From NCBI GenBank assembly GCA_003665825.1, contig QPFY01000007.1, forward strand, positions 868,001 through 932,000: a DNA stretch of 64,000 nucleotides, written 5' to 3'. Position 1 is the first letter of the stretch; each line of letters starts with the position of its first letter. The notes under the pieces were generated by a model, which was not told the DNA's origin, did no database searches, and saw only the letters and a program-made list of their open reading frames with translations. The position numbers and the translations under genes are program-made. Source of the DNA: Microbotryum silenes-acaulis. Taxonomy: Eukaryota > Basidiomycota > Microbotryomycetes > Microbotryales > Microbotryaceae. Shown here piece after piece: positions 11,430-22,922 of the stretch.

Positions 11430-14400
11430 ATGACGACGCTGCAGTCCCTTCTCGAACAGTCACAGCGACTCGAGTCGAACCAGCTCTCATCGACGCTCTC
11501 GCTCCCCTCTGCGACGACCGCTGCCCGCTTTGGCGTCCCGTCCTCTTCTTTCGACCCTCACCACCCCTCTTCCGGTACTCTCACCAATGATCGTCGACTG
11601 CCCACCATCCAGCTCGGCTTGGACCAGATCGAGGCTCAGTCGAGGCGGATCGCGGCCAAGAGCATCCAGCACAGGCAGGGCCACGCCAATGCCAATGCGT
11701 CAGTGCACAGCTCTTAACTCACCCTCGCCGACCTAGTCTACCTCGTCTCACTCTTAAACATCTCCGCAGCGCGTTCCTCTTGGCCCATGGCGGTGTCAAC
11801 GCCGACCAGTTGCAATCCACCGTCGAGCACGTCAACCTCACCGGCACCTTTGAGCCCTTGCTGCCGCTCAACGACACCGATGTCCAGGTGGGTGTCACCG
11901 CCTCGATCCACTCTCTCCCCCCACAGCTCACTCCAGCAACCCCTCTTTGACTCCCCAATCCGCAGGGCTTCCTCACCCACACCCACGAACAAACCATCAT
12001 CGCCTCGATCGAACAAGGCCGCCGTCAAACGACCGCAGATTTCTACCGCTCTCTCGACGCGTCGATCCGTCATGACTGGGAACGACAAAAGGAGAACCTC
12101 TTTGACGAATTCGGCCGTCATCAACCCGGCTATGCATCCGGCTCATCCTCAACCGCGCCGGCGACGAATTCGACTCCCAAGCGAGGCCTAGCCCCTTTCG
12201 CTCAGGACCGCGCCGTGAGTACCCACCCCACTTGGAGCGCCCGCGCCCAGTTGGTCTCTCTACTGAAATTCCGTTTGTTCTGGAGCCACAGTCTCCCCTT
12301 GCCCCATTGCCTTCGTCCTCGACCGCGGGAGGCAACAACCCGTCCGGTTCGCTACAGATGCACTCCCGCATGATGCGCTACGACCGAGTCGTACGTCGGC
12401 TCAACGAATTCCGCAAACAAGGCTTCGCATTCGCGCTCGTCTCCGCATTCGGTGAAGCCAGTATCGGCGTCACAGCGAACACCACCCACCGCGCCGGCGA
12501 TCCGAAAGCGACTCAGACGACCGAGACGTGGCGTTTGCTTGCTCATTTGGTGCAGGAACGTGATGTCCTCAATGGCGAGTTCCAGCGCAAGGCGTTGCAG
12601 GAACGCCAGTATGCTGCGGCGTATCTTGGCCTTGCTCAGGATGCTGTTCAGGCTGCGCAGTTGAGAAAGATGATCGTCGAGGGGGCGAAGCATCATCTCG
12701 AGGAGCAGTCAGTTCAGCACCATTTTCCATTCAGCCGGGGTCCCCCTTCTGATGTCACTTTCTCGCTCTCACCAGGTTCATGAACTACGTCGAGAAGCTT
12801 TTGGCTTCGAGACCGACCGAGGCGGGCTTGGGAGGTGTGCCTTCGTTGCAAAACAAGATCCGCGCTTTCCTCAACGTCAAGTTCCACAAGAATGGCCAGT
12901 GGACCAACCCGAACCTCGAAGTACGTAAGACCCGTCCGGTCACCTACGCAGAAGACACTCATTCTCGTCTCATCCCACAGATCGCCAACAACACCCCCGT
13001 CTGGGCTCGCATCTACTACCTCCTCCGCGCCGGACACCCTTCCGAAGCTCTCGCCTTCGCGACCGAGAACGAAGCCCAGATCCAAAAACTCGAAAAGAGT
13101 TTCGTTGCGTACCTCAAAGCCTACCTCGACAGTCCCGATCAAAGACTGCCTAAACTCTTGCGCGATCGGTTCTTGTCCGAGTACAATCAACGCATTCGGT
13201 ATTTGACCGATACGTCCGATCCTTACAAGCATGCGTTGTACAAACTTATCGGGAGGGTCGAGATCAATCGAAGGAACGTACCGGGCGTGACGCAGACGAC
13301 GGAGGATTGGTTGTGGTTCCAACTTTCGCTTGTGAGGGAGGCCGAGGCCGGTGGGGTCGTAGGCACCGAGGCACCACATGAGAGGTATGGGTTGAGGGAT
13401 TTGGCCAAAGTGTTGGTCAAATTTGGGGAAGCGCATTTCGATCCAAAGGGGAATCGACCCATGTTGTACTTCCAGGTCCTCTTGTTAAGTGGTCAATTTG
13501 AAAGAGTGAGTCGAGTCGGACCGAGGGGGAACTTCAAGCTGGCTTTGGCTCATCTCCCTTTTGAGCTTGGTCACAGGCGATCGCTTTCTTGCACCAAAAT
13601 TCGCAATTCCACGTCGATGCTGTTCATTTCGCTATCGCTTTGGAGTACTATGGGCTACTTCGCATCCCTTCTGCGCCGCACACTTCGGACGTCGACCTTT
13701 GTAAGCACACAACCTCAGACTGTGTCCTGGAACAGATCAGCTAACTTGCTCATTTTACCTTCATAGTGGTGGTTGAACAAGACCCCTCGGGCTACGATCT
13801 CGCCTCGATCCACTTTGCTCGTCTGCTGCACCGTTACACCCGCTCGTTCGCCCAAACGGATACCGAAGAAGCCCTCAACTACCTCTACCTCATCTGCCTC
13901 AACGCCGACCTACCCTCACCTTTAGGTCCAAACCAAATCAAATCCTGCCACGACCACATCCGACAACTCGTCATGGAAACGCGTAATTATGCTCAACTGC
14001 TAGGCGACGTCAAGAACGATGGCACCAAAGTTCCCGGTTTGATCGAACGCGATCTCAAATTGATTCATCTCAAGGATGAGAGGAGTTATTTGTTCGAGAT
14101 CGTCAAGAGTGCTGCGACGAGGGCAGATCAGGAGAAGAGGTTCTCCGAGGCGATCTTGTTGTATAACCTTGCGGATGAGTGGGATAGCGTTATTGCGGTT
14201 CTGAACGCCGAATTGGGGCAGTCGTTAACGAAACCTTCCATCCACGTCGAGGGAGCAAATCGAGGAGGGAACGAAGACTACTTCTCCAAATCGAATGCGA
14301 CGGTGGGAATGGCAGCCGGTCAAGAGGATATCGCTCAAATCGCGCACTCGATTCTCCAACACTACGATCGACAAGCAGGTGGAGCAGGCGGTCGCATCTC

Positions 14401-14891
14401 TCGCAAGAACCGGGAGACGTGTCATGTCCTCCTTCGTCTCAAAGAAGCCATGACCCTCAACGAACAAGGTCACTTTGAGAAAGCGCTCCAAACGATCCAA
14501 GACGTCAACCTCGTACCCTTGCATGGTGATCTCGTAGCCATCATTCGAGCAGCAGAGGAATTCAAGTCGTTGGACGAGACCTTGGTTCGCAACTTCGATA
14601 CCATCTTGTTGACGACGATGCAGTTGATCTACAAGATCCACCAGGCGTTCAAGAGTAGTCCTTTTGGGGATGCGGCGAGGCAACAGAGCATGGTCGAGTT
14701 GAGGCAGAAGGCCAGGAGTTTGATGATGTTCGCAGGGATGGTGAGTCTTGTGATGCGGTCGGTTACGGTTCGAGTTGGTTTGGTCGAATCACTGAGCTCT
14801 CGAATGTTGACGTTCTTGCAATCAGCTGAGGTACCGTTTGACGAGCGAGACCTACTCCCAACTGACTCGATTGGACGTGTTCATTCATTGA
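11430..14891 (+). CDS. NIC96: Nucleoporin Nic96/Nup93 homologue
   Basis: Linker nucleoporin of the nuclear pore inner ring; in yeast it anchors the Nsp1 channel complex and binds the Nup188/Nup192 scaffolds. The N-terminus (MTTLQSLLEQSQRLES...) and LPTIQLGLDQIEAQSRRI match the family. The central region at 12780-13500 carries LNVKFHKNGQWTNPNLE, VWARIYYLLRAGHPSEAL, YLKAYLDS and TEDWLWFQLSLVRE, the classic Nic96 core. From 13766 the helical C-terminal part follows (YLYLICLNADLPSPLG; SEAILLYNLADEWDSVI). The last exon is reached through an intron at about 14740-14824 (gtgagt...atcag) and reads LRYRLTSETYSQLTRLDVFIH-stop. About eight introns are inferred. It shares its upstream gap with another inner-ring nucleoporin. 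Confidence 0.92.
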
Positions 14892-15440
14892 TCCGACTTT
14901 TCCTTTTCCTCTCGCTCATGGTTGCTCTCTCTCCTCTAACACGAACTTTTGTAATGATCAAAATAATCCCGGAGGGTTTGACATGAAAACCAAAGTTCGA
15001 GTGCCCACGGACTTCCGAGTGACCAAAATTCCGAGTGCACGTCCGCGCACGCGGAGGTCCGATGCGGTCGATGCAATGTGGACTCGGAGGTCCAAGCTCA
15101 AAGAAAAGTATTTCACTCGATCCTAGAGACGAGAACATCTCGTTTGAAAAGGTCTAAGTCTAGTCACGTTCTCCACTCGTGGTCACGTTCGAACGTCTTG
15201 ACCAACTCCCCTCTCTCATTACTACTACCCTTGGAAAGTTTTACGACAACAACACCACGAAAGCCGATTTGACACCCAAAGCCCCAAAGGGAAACAAAAC
15301 AAAATAGCCGCATATTCATACGAGTTACACACGAATGGACCGCACCCTTTCGAGAGAAACGAATGCCGGGAAAACAAAAAAAACCAGGGGGGTCCGAGGA
15401 AGAACTAAAAGCGAACGGACCGACATCGATACAGCAATCA
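14892..15440. other. Intergenic region between convergent gene ends
   Basis: This is about 550 bp between the NIC96 stop and the stop of the ankyrin-repeat gene. A cluster of short direct and inverted GC-rich words (ttccgagtg, cggaggtcc) occurs at about 15010-15100 and could fold; it may belong to the 3' ends. No gene seen. Confidence 0.45.
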
Positions 15441-18400
15441 CTACTTGCCGAACAATTTGGTGGCAAACCCCCTTTTCTTCTCTTTGGGTCTCGTAATAGG
15501 AGCGATAGGGACGTTCGCGGCCAACCTCGCTTGTTCCAATGCGTCCAGATCGACTTGTTCCTGTACGCTCGTCACGGACGATCCACCACCTCTTGACGAG
15601 CGATTGTCGGCCAGGGTCTCATTCTTGGGAATTGAACTTCGATGATGAGAGGTCGCGGGTGAAGATGAGGGTGGTACGACGGCTTCGACGTAGGAGACAC
15701 CCTTGTCGCCCATCCCCAGGATCGCTTGAGGTTGGTGGATATGGACAGGCATCGAAGCGCTCCCAGACGAGGTCGACGGGTGGCTCGAGTGGTGGTGGTG
15801 GTGGTGATGGTGATGGGGATGGTTCCCATGCTGGTGGTGTGACGACGAGGCCGCATTGCGCAAGGTATGCGTTTGCGACTTGCCCGAGCGGCTCGAAGAG
15901 GGCGACGAGGCGCGCGTCGGAGGGGCAGTCGACGAGCCCGAGCCGGCGTTCACCGACGCGGCGATAGGAACGAACGTGATGCCGCCCTGTGTCGACTCGC
16001 TGTCTCTCGAGCTCTTGCGCGATGGCGCAGGCATCGTCGCCAAGTGTGTCGCCGTCGTATGCGACAACCCGCTGACAGGACTGACGCTGCGACGACCCGA
16101 AGCGGCCGCAGCAGCAGGAGGCATGAGGCGGTCGACAGGAGGGATCGCTCTCCACTGCGGCACCGGCACCGTCAATTTTGACGCCGTCGTGGCCGTCGGC
16201 AAAGCGCTGTCCCGAGCCTCAACGGCAGATGTTGACCCAGCGGCTTTGCTCGAACTCGTCCCGATCGTCTCGAAGCGGAAACCTCCACTCGCACCGGGAG
16301 ATGGGGTAGCCCCTCCATTCTTCTCGATCGCTTTGAGTCGACGTTCAAGCGCCAGTCCCTGCCCATATGCCGCAAGTGTGTCGGTCAAGCTCATCGGGGC
16401 CGCCGCCGCACCAGCCGTTTTCTTGGTCGTCGATGCGCCCGAGGCACTCGAGCCGCTCGCAGCGAATTCCAAGAGCTCCTGCTCGACCTTCTTGACCCGG
16501 GTCCTTGCCTCGGCACTGGTCGTGATGTGACCACTAGAGTTGATTTGCTGACGAGTTCGGGTGTTGTTCGTCGAGGGTGAAGAATGAGGCGACGACTCGT
16601 ACAACGGCGAGAGCACCGGTAACCGCGCATGGTACTGCGGAACGGGCGAGGCGTTGTGGGAAGATTTGCTCGTCGCGATCGAGGTCGCAGTAGTCGAGTT
16701 CGTCGAAGGCGCATACGTCGAGAGTGTCCCTGGGCCAGAGTAAGACGAAGCAGGACTGGACGAGAAGCGACCATCCGTACCCGCTGAGTTGCTGCGGCTG
16801 GTGCGTGTCTCGGCCTTTTTGACGATCGGCTCGGGTGCCAACGAAGGTGAAGTCGGCACAGTCCGACGCTGCGACTCGTTGACATTCAGACCCGCAAACT
16901 TCGTCGACAAGTGACGACGCGACAAAGCCGAAGATGCGGTCGAGCTCACGCTATCGGTCCGATTGCGCACGACGAATCCAGCTCCACGCCGTGCAGGCTC
17001 AACTGTCGTCCTCGACCCAATGCTCGAAGGCACGTGCGTCTCACCCCTGCTCCTCGTGCGACTCGAAGTACTGCCGCTCGCTCCATCGTCACTCGTCGGT
17101 CTCGAAGAGGTGAGCAGCGAGTCGGGCGTGACGATGCCCGAGGGAATCTGGGACTGGGGCGGGGTATGTAGTGAAAACTGACTGCTCGTCGCGCTCGTCT
17201 CGCGCCGCCGCCCAGCTGGTGCCACGAGTGGGGGGCCACGACTCGATGGAGAGCCCGCCGTAAGACTTCGCTGCCTCAGCGTCGAGTTGACCGGTGTAGC
17301 TTCGTCCTCGTCATCGATAAAGACCTGAACATTGAAGGACGACGACTGAGGCGACTGAGGCATGGACGAGACGACCCGACCACTGAGCTGGGACGAATGT
17401 CGAGGTCGATAAAAGGACGCCGCACTCGCGGTGGAGATGGAGCCCGATCTCGACAGCGACGCAGGTGGGGATGGGGGTGGACCCATCATATGGTCAGGAG
17501 CGAAAGTCGTCTTTGTAGGAGGCGCAGTCGCCGGCGTTTCTCTAATGCTCGTCAAGCTCCCCATCGAATCGCGCTTTGAGTGCGATCTGGTAAGTTCTTC
17601 GCTCTTCCTCCGCATTGGCACATCCTCGTTTTCGACCTCGTCGGCTTCCGTCCCAAACTCGCAGAGATCTTCCTCGTCCTCGATAAAGTCCCCATGAGGA
17701 TCTTTTCCCCACACCGAGGCCGAGAGACTGCTCTTGCTACTGCTTCTACGAAGCACACGTCCCGAAGGTCCGTCCGAGGGGCCCCGGTAACCGAGTCCGA
17801 GGGCATGCTTGAGCGCCGCCGTCGGACGAGCAGCCTTTTCGAACACGCTTGGGAGGCTCGGCCGTCTCGCCGAGTGTGACTCGTGTATGGGGTGGTTGGC
17901 GATCAACATCTTGCTCCCTGATGGCTTGGACCCTTCACCAGTCCCGCCCGCAGAGATGAAACTCTGACCGCCGATCGTATGCAACGACATCGACGCGGCG
18001 GCGTTGGGTGGCCGCTGCGCTAGCAATAGATGTGGGTTCGACGCGTGCTGCTGCAAGCTCACGGCGAGCGCATCCAAACTCCGTCTCGGGTGCAGTCGCT
18101 TCTTGCTCAGACTCGATCTCAAACTCGACGACGACGACGATATCTTGCCCTGGTTGATGGAAAAAGCATCGTCCTCGAGACCCTCAGACCATTCATGCAG
18201 CAGTTGCGCCGCCTCGACATGCCCTTTTTGTTGGGCGATCATCTCAGGTGTAAGGTCGTACTTTTCGAGTGCGTTTGGCTTGGCGCCGTACTGCAACAGT
18301 ATTTCGATGACGCCTGCATGGCCGTTTGCAGCAGCAAAGTGGAGCGGTGTTGATCCGGCCGTGCCGACTGCGATCCCAGACGATCGAGTCTTTTCATTGC

Positions 18401-19404
18401 TGTACCGTCTTGGAAGCCTGTTCGAGATGGGAAAGCAGGCGTCAGTGAGATGTTCCATCAGCGCGTGATTTGCAAGGCAAAGAGCGGACCTCGGTGAGTT
18501 GACATCGGCGCCAGCTGCAATGAGCATCCGAACGATCTGCTCGTTGCCCGAGCTCGCGGCTGCGTGCAGGGGCAGTACGCCATTGAGCACCGAGTTGACG
18601 GGTTGACCATGTTGTAGAGCGTACTTGACGAGGCCTGTACGGGGTATATACAAATAGAGGCGCGGTGGAAAAGAAGGAATGGTCAACGCTCGTTCGATAC
18701 CCGTAAGCGGGTGTCAAGCTCGGTGATCGAGATCGGGGGGTTCCGCCGCGCCGAAGGACCGACCATGCGAGTCATGCACGTGTATGACCAGCAATGACCA
18801 GTCGACCATCGGAGCAGCCGAATCGTCGTGAAGAATCGCCGATGCTGTGACGGGTAGCTCATGAGTCGTGGTGAAGATTCCCAGGTACGACCCGCGGGAA
18901 CCGATCGAGCTCCGACGACGAACTCCGAAACGATCAAGCAATGTGGGTTTTCCGTTCCGTGGGCCAGGCACGCGTCATCCAAGTGGCCAGCGGCGGTGGG
19001 GCCGTGAGGGGCACGCGCGCGGCGCGGAATCTGAACGAATCGGGCCGAGGCTCAAGCCAGCAAGCCCACCCACGGCTAAATCGACGATCGAGTTGATCCA
19101 GAAGAGGAGATGGCACAAGTCGTGGTAGCCCCGCCCTCAGGATCGCAAGCAAGAGAGAAAAAAGCGATGAAAACGTACCAACGTTGCCATTCGCACAGGC
19201 CGAGTGCAAGCTGAGGTCGAGATAGTCTGTCGTGACGCCCAATCGGGCCTGGTGCCTCGACGAACTGCCCGCGCCCACGCTCGCACTCGCAGAGCCAGCC
19301 CGTCGAAGCAAGCTGCCGACGGCGGATGACGACGAGGGGGTGATCGAGCCCGAGGCGCCACCGTATGTCGAGCCGTAGACTTGGGTCTTGGAAGAGGAAC
19401 CCAT
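15441..19404 (-). CDS. Ankyrin-repeat protein with long Ser-rich tail
   Basis: Exon 1 (19404-19179) gives a Ser/Gly-rich N-terminus and starts the first repeat (LDLSLHSACANGNVG). Exon 2 resumes at 18634 with LVKYALQHGQPVN. At least three ankyrin repeats follow: LPLHAAASSGNEQIVRMLIA, then STPLHFAAANGHAGVIEILL, then a half-conserved repeat with LTPEMIAQQKGHVEAAQLL. Everything after roughly residue 250 is low complexity, mostly Ser, Thr, Pro, Arg and Ala. It includes a nine-His run (about 15790-15830) and ends basic, GFATKLFGK. Intron 1 is 544 nt, far longer than others here. A 72-nt segment (18418-18489) with GT...AG ends is in frame and falls between repeats, so it is probably a second intron. 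Ankyrin repeats suggest protein binding; no catalytic domain is seen. Function unknown. Confidence 0.8.
15790..15830 (-). repeat. His-codon repeat in the ankyrin-repeat gene
   Basis: On the minus strand a run of CAC/CAT codons encodes nine consecutive His within a His/Ser-rich patch. It is a coding trinucleotide-type repeat and may vary in length between strains. Confidence 0.8.
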
Positions 19405-20811
19405 TCGGACGATCAGCTGCGGCTGAAGTCCAATCGTCCTCAGTATAGGTCGAATCCGAGGGCGATGTGGAGCGTCGTCCCCGGGAGTTGAGGCGGCGGC
19501 GGTCAAAGCGGCACAGCGCGGGTCCGAGACACCAGTCGAATGTACGACCTTTCTTCGTGAACGTCACTACTTCCTCGACGGTTTCCTTCTTCCCGTCCAC
19601 GTAGATGCGACTTGACGCGTGTGGTGACTCGTCCACAGGAGCGAGCACGGCCGGTCGGTCAGTTTGCCCGGGGCGACGAAACCCACAAGTGCTTTGAGGC
19701 CGAGCCTTGATTGGGCGATCCGTTGCCGTACCTCAACCTTGAGCCGTCTTCTCCAATGCACGACGATCCAGAGTCGACGTCTCGAAGACTCCTTATGTAA
19801 CAGACCCGTCGTGCGACTCCTCCCCGGTGTGCGTACAAAGCGAAGAGGTCGACTGTGGCGGAGAGAGGGTCCTGAGGCGGAGCTGGGACAGTGTGTGGTG
19901 GTTCGAGCTGAGCCAACGGTCTCGGGTCCCTGCCCGTCTTCTTGTCGTCGTTAGCTTCCCTCGGGGATCGGATTTGATCGCGATTTTCTCAGACTACATC
20001 GGCCTTAGAAGAGGAACGAGTTCGCCTCCTCATAAGACTAGAGTCTCTAGAGATTTTCTTGACTGTTGTAACATCCAATGTGGCCATGAGCTCTCTCCGC
20101 GAAATGATCCCCGAAAATCTTCCATCACAGTGCCTCAGGGTTAGATGAAAATCGAGACGATCTCCTATTACTCAGCTACTACACAAACTAACCCTAAATT
20201 ATCCTACCAAAGCACAATCCACACAACGCTGTACATCCATCACTCCAAACAAACCGTTGGACAACCCTCGGGGACGCCGTGGCCGTGCACCGTGCGTGCG
20301 CATGCCTCCTCGGAGTTTTGCGTGCGCTCCCCGAGGCTTTCGGAACGAGTTAGCTCGGGCGGAGCTGAGTGATCGAGCGACCGAGACTGCAGGCGGTCTC
20401 GGGTCACTTACTGGAACGGAAATGAGGGGTTTCTTCTTCAATTATTGAGGTCGTGGACCATAACTATGCTCCTATGCTCCCGAGGTGAACGACATCGCCA
20501 AAAGTCACCCTCCGACCAATACTGCGGACCCGAAACGCCACGCGCTTGCTGAGGAATTAGGGTCCGAGCTAAACAATCGTGTGACCTCTCGACTGGACGT
20601 AGCAAGGTGAATTATGTCATTCTGACTGCAAAGCGAACAAGCTTCTACAAATACAAGCAAAGACGAGAGAGAGAGAGAGAAAAAAGACTACAGAATCCGA
20701 GCGAGATGAGAAAGTGATGAAAAAGTTCTAGAGAAAGTTGCAGTTTGGCACGCGAAGAGCTTTTTTGAATTCGGCACCGAATGACACCTGTTCTCCAAGG
20801 AGAGGATACCC
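19405..20811. other. Intergenic region, 1.4 kb
   Basis: This separates two genes that both run on the minus strand. It contains the promoter of the ankyrin-repeat gene and the 3' flank of the zinc-binding gene. A (GA)n tract is at 20665-20680. No supported gene or RNA was found. Confidence 0.45.
20665..20680. repeat. (GA)n microsatellite
   Basis: Sixteen bases of uninterrupted GA dinucleotide followed by a short A run, lying just past the stop codon of the gene upstream on the minus strand. Confidence 0.85.
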
Positions 20812-22328
20812 CTATGCCGATGCCGCTCCTCCAGTAGAATGAGCATCCCCATCTGAAAGATCCGAAAGCGAAGCAGGGGATGCCGAAGAGCGTAAACGTT
20901 TCGCGGGTTGAGCTCCGAGCGACTTGATCGGCACTGGAGGGCAGAACACGATCTGTAGCCACATCATCGCGTCAGCACTTGTTGGGATGAGCTAAGATCA
21001 TACTATATCAAGCTCCCCAACTTACGAGCTTGTCACACAGTTGTTGCAGCCCGGAATCTGACAGTACACCCTCCTCGTCCTCGTCCTCGTCGTCCGAAGG
21101 TTCGATCGGTTCACGCTTGCGGGGTGCCTAGTGAGTAGGGTGTTCGCAGGCCGCCATGTCAGATCTGTACAGTTTCATCCTTGCTTGTGGAAGGTGTACT
21201 CACCTTTGCCTGCTGCTGCTTTTGAATTTTGCGCGATTGTTGCAGTTTAGACTTGCCGATCAGGCCTTGCTTGAGATGCAGGCTCGGCTGTGGGTTTCCA
21301 GAGGACGCGTAGAGTCAAGTCAGCCTTCGCAATAGTGACAATCTTGATGGCTCTTGAGGACCCACAAAGTAGTCGAGAACGGTATTGAGATGGGCGGAAG
21401 GAGCGGGGTGAGCGGGTTCGCAGGTGTGGTCGGGTTCAATCTCCTTGCACGTGTAGGTCTTTGCGCCGGCCGAGGTCGGGGTGAGTCGGATCTGCCACAG
21501 GCACGCGTCATCGTTGTCGTTCTTGCCTCGGCACTTGAAGAGGATGTCCTTGGAGCGTACGACGGTGATGACAGCGTTGTGTGGGTCGCGGCGCGAGTCG
21601 GCGCGTGCGTACGCTTCGAGCTTGTTGATGTCGGCGAGCGTGTAGACGGTCGGCCCGACCTCGAGTGACATGGGTGGTTCCGTCGGCTGTGGTGATCAAA
21701 TGAGCAGCATATATGTTAGTGCTCGGGTCTCGGAGGGCCCATCGTAACGTCCGAGAAGCCCTTGAGGTCGCGTCGTTCACCCCTCGTGCGCGTCTGTGAT
21801 CACGCTGCAGAGCCCGTCCGTCGACGGTCGCCATCACAAGTTGCCCCACATGTAGTCGTGCGGGGGTTGCTTATCCGAACTGACCTGGATGACATCGCCG
21901 ACTTTGAGATGGCCCGAGTCGGGGTGCGAGTGATGATCCTTGAGACTCGGTTTGGCGGACTTGCCCGCCTTTGGGGGCAACTGCACGCGGCAAGTCCCAT
22001 GCGGGTTCTTGGCATTGGCGTACTGCAACACCGCAAGTGTCGACTGACACCCACCCGAGTTGGGTGTCTTGGCTTCGATGCATCGGATGAAGGCATGGGC
22101 CGTCGCGGTCGGAGTTACACGGGAGGCGAGGTTCGCGGTCGCAGAGTAGCCCGCGGCGAGCGTCGCGAGTTGCATCACCAGCAACAGGTCCTTGGGCGAA
22201 TCCCATCGCGTACCGGGCACGGGCCACAGCTTCTGAGGGTCCGAGACGGTCTCGTATACTTTTTCGGCCTTGCCAGTGGTCATCGGCGCCGGAGAGGGCA
22301 TCGCTTCGGGCGAGGTGGCTTCGGACAT
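20812..22328 (-). CDS. Protein with two WRKY/GCM1/FAR1-like zinc-binding modules
   Basis: Start chosen at MSEATSPEAMP. Exon 1 (22328 to about 21886) encodes a first module: CIEAKTPNSGGC ... GTC ... DHHSHP. Splicing (gtcagt...ccacag) leads to PTEPPMSLEVGPTVYTLAD and a second module: FKCRGKNDNDDACLWQIRL ... YTCKEI ... DHTC. Both have the pattern of two Cys, a short beta core and a terminal His-x-Cys/His. That pattern is typical of WRKY-GCM1 superfamily domains such as the FAR1 and MuDR DNA-binding domain. Further short exons give a basic Gln/Lys-rich patch (KSKLQQSRKIQKQQQ) and an acidic stretch (SDDEDEDEEG); the end is STGGAASA. No transposase catalytic domain is visible. It may be a transcription factor or a domesticated transposase fragment; function is inferred from fold pattern only. 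Confidence 0.6.
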
Positions 22329-22922
22329 GGTTGGCACGGTCGACAGTCGTTTGCGAGCGGGTGTGGAGTGCAGCGGCACAAGTCAAAAGCGATGGCACGC
22401 GCCCGCCTGAAGGCCTGAAGGCCATGCTTCGGCGCGCCCGAAAACAAGCCGGTCTAAGCCGGTGCAGCTTATGCGCGGACCGCACCTTTTAATCTGAACA
22501 ACGAATGCACCTTGCGCTTTTTCGTTTATCGCAATTTCAAAGTCAAGTTCTGATCAGAGAGCACCCTCGCGGCTGTATCGGCGGCTCCAAATTGAAAATG
22601 CAGAGGCTGCAGTGAGCGTGAACGCAAGCAAGCCCGGCCGGGTTTCACCCGACCCGAAGTTCGAGGGAGTTTGGCGGCGCGGCGGGGCATCCTCGGATCC
22701 AACGACTCCAAAGCGCACGTGCGAATCAGCGACTTCAAACTTGCAGTGCCTTTAGTTCCCATCGTGAACGACTCTTGACCCCAGGACACTCCTCTTCCAC
22801 TCTTGCACTCTTCCCCCTCACTGCTGTCCCTCGGCTTTACTTGCTCAAGTCAACACCGCGCCGGTCTATCAGGCCCTAAACTCGCCAAGCTCACCCCCAC
22901 TTCGACGCTGGCATCGGCGGGC
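22329..22922. promoter_or_regulatory. Divergent intergenic region with a CACGTG palindrome
   Basis: About 590 bp separate the starts of the zinc-binding gene (minus) and the Cys-rich gene (plus). It contains the palindrome gcgcacgtgcg near 22710-22725, with a CACGTG E-box core. It probably serves as promoter for one or both genes. No gene was found inside. Confidence 0.4.

Noticed and set aside
15790..15830. CAC/CAT repeat as a CRISPR-like or regulatory array
   Set aside because: It is a coding poly-His tract inside an open frame; no spacer structure. No CRISPR array exists in the window.
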